Source: JBHELG01 sp046263195
GTDB taxonomy: Bacteria; Actinomycetota; Nitriliruptoria; Nitriliruptorales; JAHWKO01
Length of the DNA stretch: 16,949 nucleotides
Direction: 5' to 3'
Assembly: GCA_046263195.1 (NCBI GenBank)
Contig: JBHELG010000130.1
Location: 1 to 16,949 of the forward strand
How positions within the stretch are numbered: position 1 is the stretch's first letter; each line of letters opens with the position of its first letter. Below are positions 13,369-16,949 of the stretch, in pieces. Both the position numbers and the translations under genes were made by a program. The notes under the pieces were generated by a model. It did not search any database and was not told the DNA's origin. It saw only the letters and a program-made list of their open reading frames with translations.

Positions 13369-13908
13369 CTATTGGGATGGTGGGGCCGGGGGCTGAGGGA
13401 TCGTGTCGCTTGTCGCTTCGCCGCTCCCTGACGGCGGGGCGTGGCCGTTTTCGACCTCGGAGAGCGCGGCTAGGACGGTCTCGGCAGCAGCGCTGATGGT
13501 GGCTAGCTGGCGCGGGGTGAGGCGATCAATGAACAGGCGCCGTACCGATTCGACGTGGCTGGGGGCCGCCCGCTCGATCGCGTCTCGGCCGCACTCGGTC
13601 GCCACGACGAAGGCGCCGCGACGATCGGACGCACACTTCTCCTTCATCACGAGTCCCCGCTGTGCCATCCGAGCGAGGTGATGCGACAGCCGGCTCTTCT
13701 CCCAGCCCAGCACCCGGGCGAGCTCGTACAGCCGCATGCGTCCGTCGGATTGGTCGGACAACGCCACCAGCACGACATAATCCGGGTATGAAAGGTCGGA
13801 GTGTGCGGCAAGGTCGCGCGCGAGCTGGGCCGTTAGGCGCATCTGCATGAGCTGCAGGGCACGCCAGGCCCGCTCCTCCTGATCGTCCAGCCAGCGCGCC
13901 TCGTCCAC
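13369..13908 (-). CDS. MarR-family transcriptional regulator
   Basis: A 179-aa winged-helix repressor-type protein that binds DNA as a dimer. The N-terminal helices (ARWLDDQEERAWRALQLMQMRL) form the dimer interface. The DNA-binding region is about 57-107: helix-turn-helix (RLYELARVLGWEKSRLSHHLARMAQRGLV) and a wing with the conserved DRRGAFV motif. The last 25 residues are a Pro/Ser/Gly tail. The frame is open to 14064, but GTG at 13908 is preferred. Homology starts with DEARWLDDQEE, a TAGAAT -10 box lies seven bases upstream, and the extension would read through a large perfect inverted repeat. With no ribosome binding site, the mRNA is probably leaderless. It likely represses itself through that repeat, and possibly the downstream VOC gene. 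The effector is unknown. Confidence 0.9.
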   Translation of the reverse strand: MDEARWLDDQEERAWRALQLMQMRLTAQLARDLAAHSDLSYPDYVVLVALSDQSDGRMRLYELARVLGWEKSRLSHHLARMAQRGLVMKEKCASDRRGAFVVATECGRDAIERAAPSHVESVRRLFIDRLTPRQLATISAAAETVLAALSEVENGHAPPSGSGEATSDTIPQPPAPPSQ

Positions 13909-13915
13909 CTGCAAG

Positions 13916-13969
13916 ATTCTACTGGGAATAGTTGATGCATCATATATGCTAGATGATGCATCAACTATT
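13916..13969 (-). promoter_or_regulatory. MarR operator and leaderless promoter
   Basis: AATAGTTGATGCATCAT (13927-13943) and its exact reverse complement (13953-13969) flank a 9-bp spacer: a 43-bp element with 17-bp perfect arms. Each arm holds the 10-bp palindrome TGATGCATCA (13933-13942 and 13954-13963), and their centres are 21 bp apart, two helical turns. This suggests two regulator dimers on one face of the DNA. On the minus strand TAGAAT (13921-13916) is an actinobacterial-type -10 seven bases before the GTG. The operator covers the -35 region and upstream, so binding should block RNA polymerase. That the MarR protein is the ligand is inference from adjacency. Confidence 0.72.
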
Positions 13970-14344
13970 GCTGTTGTACGAGCGGGCACCGCGACCACCA
14001 GCGAGCAGCCGGGACATTCGGTGCGGCTGAAGTGGCGGTGCCGCGGCGGACACGGATGCGACATCCCAGGCGGACGTGGAAACTCGACAGCTACCAGCGC
14101 CCTCGACTGGGGACCCTGCTCCTAGCCGTCCTGACCGGTCGGCCAAACGGAACGGAATCGAAATGCTGCGCCGATGGATGTTGTCGGGCAATCGTCCGAA
14201 GCTCGAGGGGCTGAGAGCTGCTGCAAGTGGACACGGATGGGGCCAGCGAGCGTCCGGGTCGCAGGGCTCACGTGGAAGAGCGGACGAATCTGAAGGCGGC
14301 CACTCGTTGCTGACCCACCCACCTCTTCCCGTGGCGGGGTAAGC
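13970..14344. other. 375-bp gap before the metal transporter, nothing convincing
   Basis: Frames run through this stretch on both strands, but none has a ribosome binding site or protein-like composition; the long minus-strand frames are shadows of the transporter gene and of the regulator's upstream extension. The 11-mer GGACACGGATG occurs at about 14048 and again near 14228, but nothing else links the copies. The right end carries the GGCGGGGTAAGC leader of the transporter start. No promoter was recognised for the plus strand. Confidence 0.35.
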
Positions 14345-15115
14345 ATGGCCGCTCGAAGTGGGGTCCAGAGGGTGTTGCGGGCCACCGAGATGATGCGCCT
14401 GAAAACGGCAGGCGTCGCCCTGGAGGAGCGCCTGCGTCAGGCCACCCGCAACGGCGCACTGCGCGCAGCGGTCTTCGGGGTCAACGACGGGCTGGTGTCC
14501 AACCTGGCCCTCATCATGGGAGTCGCCGGCGCCAATGTCGGTCGCGACCTCATTCTGTTGACCGGACTGGCCGGGCTGCTCGCAGGAGCCTTCTCGATGG
14601 GCGTGGGGGAATACCTGTCGATGCGGGTCCAGCGTGAGGTTGCGGAGAAGGCCCTGACGACGGAGCAAGCCGAGATCGCCCGCGATCCCGAGGGTGAGCG
14701 TCGCGAGCTCGCAGCGATATACCAGCGGCGAGGGTTCTCCACCGAGCTTGCTGAGCGCATGGCTGCCGAAGCCATGGCTGACCCGCTCCTGGCGCTCGAG
14801 GCCCACGCCCGCGACGAGTTGTCCATCGATGACCAAGCGCTCGGCTCGCCGATGGCCGCTGCGCTCAGCTCCCTCGGCACGTTTTCTCTGGGCGCGTCCA
14901 TCCCACTGCTGCCCTACCTCTTCACCTCGGGTTCCTGGGGCCTCGGTCTCAGTGTCGTCTTGTCACTTGTGGCGCTGGCAACGGTAGGAGCCCAGACGGC
15001 CTTGCTCGCCGGCAGGCCTCGCGTCACCGGCGCACTGCGCATGCTCACCCTTGGGAGCGGGGCGGCCGCTCTCACCTTCGCAATCGGCTCTGCGCTGGGA
15101 GTACAGGCTGGCTAG
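14345..15115 (+). CDS. VIT1/CCC1-family Fe2+/Mn2+ transporter
   Basis: A 256-aa membrane protein of the vacuolar iron transporter family, moving ferrous iron or manganese, usually out of the cytoplasm. Five membrane segments fit the family: TM1 with AVFGVNDGLVSNLALIMGVAGA (D48), TM2 with the metal-binding pattern AGAFSMGVGEYLSM (M85, E89), a soluble Glu-rich hairpin at about 93-170 (the cytoplasmic metal-binding domain, with EQAEIARDPEGERREL), then three segments after about 170. The family-typical sequence begins around residue 35; ATG at 14345 has only GGGG ahead of it, so a later start is possible. It stands alone: the nearest upstream gene is the divergent regulator 436 bp away, and downstream lies a tandem repeat. 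No iron-box sequence was recognised. Confidence 0.92.
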   Translation: MAARSGVQRVLRATEMMRLKTAGVALEERLRQATRNGALRAAVFGVNDGLVSNLALIMGVAGANVGRDLILLTGLAGLLAGAFSMGVGEYLSMRVQREVAEKALTTEQAEIARDPEGERRELAAIYQRRGFSTELAERMAAEAMADPLLALEAHARDELSIDDQALGSPMAAALSSLGTFSLGASIPLLPYLFTSGSWGLGLSVVLSLVALATVGAQTALLAGRPRVTGALRMLTLGSGAAALTFAIGSALGVQAG

Positions 15116-15140
15116 CAATTGCGGCGAATACCACGGGACG

Positions 15141-15194
15141 GAGCGAGGACCTGTTCGCCCCGGGGAAGAGCGAGGACCTGTTCGCCCCGGGGAA
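15141..15194. repeat. Perfect 27-bp tandem duplication
   Basis: A 27-bp unit (15141-15167), beginning GAGCGAGGACC and ending CCCCGGGGAA, is repeated without any change at 15168-15194, and the first three bases recur at 15195-15197. Each unit contains the palindrome CCCCGGGG. It starts 26 bp after the transporter stop, outside any called gene. A perfect copy points to recent slippage, so copy number may vary between strains. A role in ending the transporter transcript is possible, as each unit can form a short GC-rich stem. Confidence 0.9.
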
Positions 15195-15304
15195 GAGTCG
15201 TGACTCCATAGAATGTCGGCGAGGGGTCCACAGACACCACGCCCCCGCCTCGACCAGCAGCGCAGCCAGCAGGCGCTGTAGCTGTTCTTGGCTAGGACAT
15301 CCTG

Positions 15305-15949
15305 TTAGCCCATTCGTGGAGCGTCGGCGGACACGGGCGGGGCAGGAATTGGGTGCAGCCCGGCTTCGAAGCAGGGTTGGCACAGGTCGCGTCCCTCCAA
15401 CCTGCGGATACGGGTCTCCATGACGGCCTCCCCGCAGTCTGCGCACGGGATGGAGGCGTGGATGCGGGCTCGGGGCGGGGGAGCGCCGAGGAACTCGCGT
15501 ACCTCGAACAGCTGCTCGGGATCGGCCTCCAGGATGCTCCATGAGCGGGCCTCTTGGAGCTCGCGGAAACGCGCCCGCTCTGGGTCGCTGTCGTCTCCCC
15601 CCCGCACTGTTGCGAACAACTCCTCGTGTTCAGGGTCGCGCCGCCAGGCCTCGAGCCGGGCGGCCACGCGTAGCGCCTTGCCGTTGGAGCGGCGGAAGAA
15701 CGTGAAGGCGTTTTTGCCCCAGTCCTGGTGGATGAGGTTGCCCTTGCCGAAGGTGCAGCCAGTCAGGACCTGCACTGCGTCGACCGCGCAGATGTCGGTC
15801 TCGGTGACCGCCACGACCTCCTCGTCGCGGGCGTGGGGACCGATGCGATCCAAGGCGAGACGCGCGGCCTGGATGCCCATGGCCAAGCCGGGACAGAGGT
15901 GGCCGTGGAACGCCACCACGCCTTGGACGGTCGTTTCGTCGACGGTCAC
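15305..15949 (-). CDS. FmdE-family protein with C-terminal zinc ribbon
   Basis: Resembles FmdE, named for the E subunit of molybdenum/tungsten formylmethanofuran dehydrogenase but found alone in many bacteria, where its role is unknown. The FmdE domain (about 5-150) shows the HGHLCPGLAMG motif (His, His, Cys), the DICAVDAVQVLTGCTFGKGNL segment with two more cysteines, and HQDWGKNAFTF. The C-terminal zinc ribbon has two CxxC pairs (CADC and CQPC, about 18 residues apart), like the DksA/TraR finger. Start choice: AGGAG (15957-15961) lies one base before ATG 15955, which is too close, but seven bases before the in-frame GTG at 15949, giving 214 aa. A possible -10 TAGTGT lies at 15988-15993. No other molybdenum or tungsten genes are in the window. 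Confidence 0.86.
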   Translation of the reverse strand: MTVDETTVQGVVAFHGHLCPGLAMGIQAARLALDRIGPHARDEEVVAVTETDICAVDAVQVLTGCTFGKGNLIHQDWGKNAFTFFRRSNGKALRVAARLEAWRRDPEHEELFATVRGGDDSDPERARFRELQEARSWSILEADPEQLFEVREFLGAPPPRARIHASIPCADCGEAVMETRIRRLEGRDLCQPCFEAGLHPIPAPPVSADAPRMG

Positions 15950-15955
15950 GTTCAT

Positions 15956-16098
15956 GCTCCTGATTGGAAGCCGACCGGGTGGCGCCCACACTAGTCGTCG
16001 TGGGCCGCGGCCTACTGCGGCACGAGTTGCTCCGGCGCCACGTGGTTAGAGCGGCGCGACTCGGAGGCTTCATGTGTCTTCGGTAGACGCCCCGCCGA
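15956..16098. promoter_or_regulatory. FmdE upstream region
   Basis: This stretch lies between the thioredoxin-like remnant and the FmdE gene on the same strand. AGGAG at 15957-15961 is the ribosome binding site that favours GTG 15949. TAGTGT on the minus strand (15993-15988) fits the TANNNT -10 pattern and would give a leader of about 30 nt; no -35 was found. A 14-base match to a tRNA D-arm at 16043-16056 has no tRNA around it. Confidence 0.3.
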
Positions 16099-16949
16099 TC
16101 AGCGCAACGAGGATCGTAGTTGGGGGCGACGCTCTTTAGGCATGTGTCCGGTTGGTTTCGGCCAGGCTTTGGCGCCTACGACGAGGTCGGAGGCGACCTT
16201 GCCTTGGGCGTCGATTAACACGGCTGATAGCGTGCCGGATGCCCCAAAGGCGCTGGCTACTGCGAACTGCTGGTCCAGCACAACGGTGGAAGCAAGGTCC
16301 ATCTCCCGGTTGGCTTCGGGTGTTCCGGCCGAGACCACTAGGAGGGTGGGAGCACCCTCTGCCCGTTCGGCCTCCCAGGCTTTGAGGTCGTCGAGCATCT
16401 GCTGGTAGAAGCCGCAGTTAGGGTTCCAGAAAAGAAGCAGCGTTTCTTCGCCCTGGAAGTCCTCGAGCCCTACGGTCACGCCCCGCAGGTTGGGCAGCCG
16501 TAGCTGGGGGGCTGGTTCGCTAACCTTTCACCCGGCTGGCACTGCCTGGTAGGGGTGGTGGCCGTTGTTGGGGTGGGCTTTGCCGCAGTTGGGGCAGGGG
16601 TGGCCTTGGGTGAGAGACGATGGGGGGCAGCTGAGCACTCCCGGCGGCGTGGTCCACGAGCGCTCGTATAGCTTCTGGCCCAGCCACGGCGGGGCTTGCG
16701 TTGCTGCCCTGCGGTGTGATGAGCACAGCTGAAGGGGTGCCGTCGACCCGATGGGCCTTGCCCACCTCCCAGTCCCGTTGCAACACGACGCCGGTGAGGC
16801 CGTGTTGCGACGTGGCCAGCCTCGGGGAGTCCATCCTCCGCAGCTCAGCTTCTGCCGCCCCGACAGCGGAGTAGGGAACGTGCGATGAGCAGTTCAAAGA
16901 GGTCTGATGAGGAGAAGTATCGGGCGATGAGGCGGCCGGCATCCGCTAA
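16099..16949 (-). pseudogene. Broken tandem thioredoxin-like (TlpA/redoxin) gene, 5' end beyond the window
   Basis: Two thioredoxin-like segments lie in order on the minus strand in different frames. The first (16942-16520 frame) ends like a redoxin domain: HGLTGVVLQRDWEVGKAHRVDGTPSAVLI, then AGPEAIRALVDHAA. The second is open from 16527 to 16099 and begins mid-protein with EPAPQLRLPNLRGVTVGLEDFQGEETLLLFWNPNCG, then VVLDQQFAVASAFGASGTLSAVLIDAQGKVASDLVVGA. In its frame, just upstream of a TGA (16530-16528), the DNA reads like a linker (NNGHHPYQAVPAG). So one frameshift plus one stop separate the two halves of what was probably a single two-domain protein. The redox motif is also damaged: the second cysteine of CxxC is Tyr (NCGFY). 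GTG 16479 is the only internal start and would lose the first strand. The N-terminus lies outside the window. Sequencing error is an alternative for the frame breaks. Confidence 0.7.

Noticed and set aside
13909..14064. 52-residue N-terminal extension of the MarR protein
   Set aside because: It would be encoded across the perfect inverted repeat and -10 box, and family members begin near DEARWLDDQEE.
16043..16056. 14-base match to a tRNA D-arm (TGGTTAGAGCGGCG)
   Set aside because: No acceptor stem, anticodon stem or T-arm can be built around it, and no integrase or repeat suggests an attachment site.

Overview
The window is 16.9 kb of high-GC bacterial DNA. It uses GTG and TTG starts alongside ATG, overlaps genes at GTGA junctions, and has -10 boxes of the TANNNT type. 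With an actinobacterial-style PGRP amidase and a MarR protein of a type common in actinomycetes, this points to an actinobacterium, probably environmental. That is inference; no rRNA or marker gene is present. The region looks like ordinary chromosome with a few decayed genes. I see no IS element, integrase, tRNA, rRNA or CRISPR array.

Layout. 1-224 has no gene. 225-1397 (+) is a secreted zinc PGRP/amidase_2 protein. 1458-2021 (-) is an unrecognised helical protein, divergent from a small dual-specificity phosphatase at 2185-2652 (+). A 444-bp gap leads to two small orphan proteins, 3097-3309 and 3396-3653 (+). These converge on a NarK-type nitrate/nitrite transporter, 3783-5156 (-). The gap between them holds a perfect three-helix inverted-repeat element, 3689-3756. 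Ribonuclease Z, 5368-6291 (-), lies upstream of narK and is divergent from a PfkB-family kinase, 6537-7490 (+). A 58-aa protein, 7561-7737 (-), is followed by the C-terminal stump of an ABC peptide-binding protein, 7777-8067 (+).

The most organised unit is 8296-11895 (+). A two-CBS-domain protein is followed by a likely operon of an OmpR/PhoB-type response regulator, a sensor kinase and a DUF4173-like membrane protein, joined by two GTGA overlaps. In front of the regulator are two 7-bp direct repeats spaced 11 bp, then a -10 box so close to the ATG that the mRNA is probably leaderless. A 9+5-bp hairpin lies after the operon. A lone PAS-domain protein, 12148-12543 (+), follows.

The right-hand part has a VOC/extradiol-dioxygenase-like protein, 12635-13156 (-), and a MarR regulator, 13369-13908 (-). 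A 43-bp perfect inverted repeat lies just upstream of the marR start, which also looks leaderless; this is probably an autoregulatory operator. Then come a VIT1/CCC1-family metal transporter, 14345-15115 (+), a 27-bp tandem duplication, an FmdE-family protein with a C-terminal zinc ribbon, 15305-15949 (-), and at the right edge a broken two-domain thioredoxin-like gene, 16099-16949 (-).

No complete new system is evident. The best leads are the three-helix element, the two operator/leaderless promoters, the regulator-kinase-DUF4173 operon and the broken tandem thioredoxin gene.
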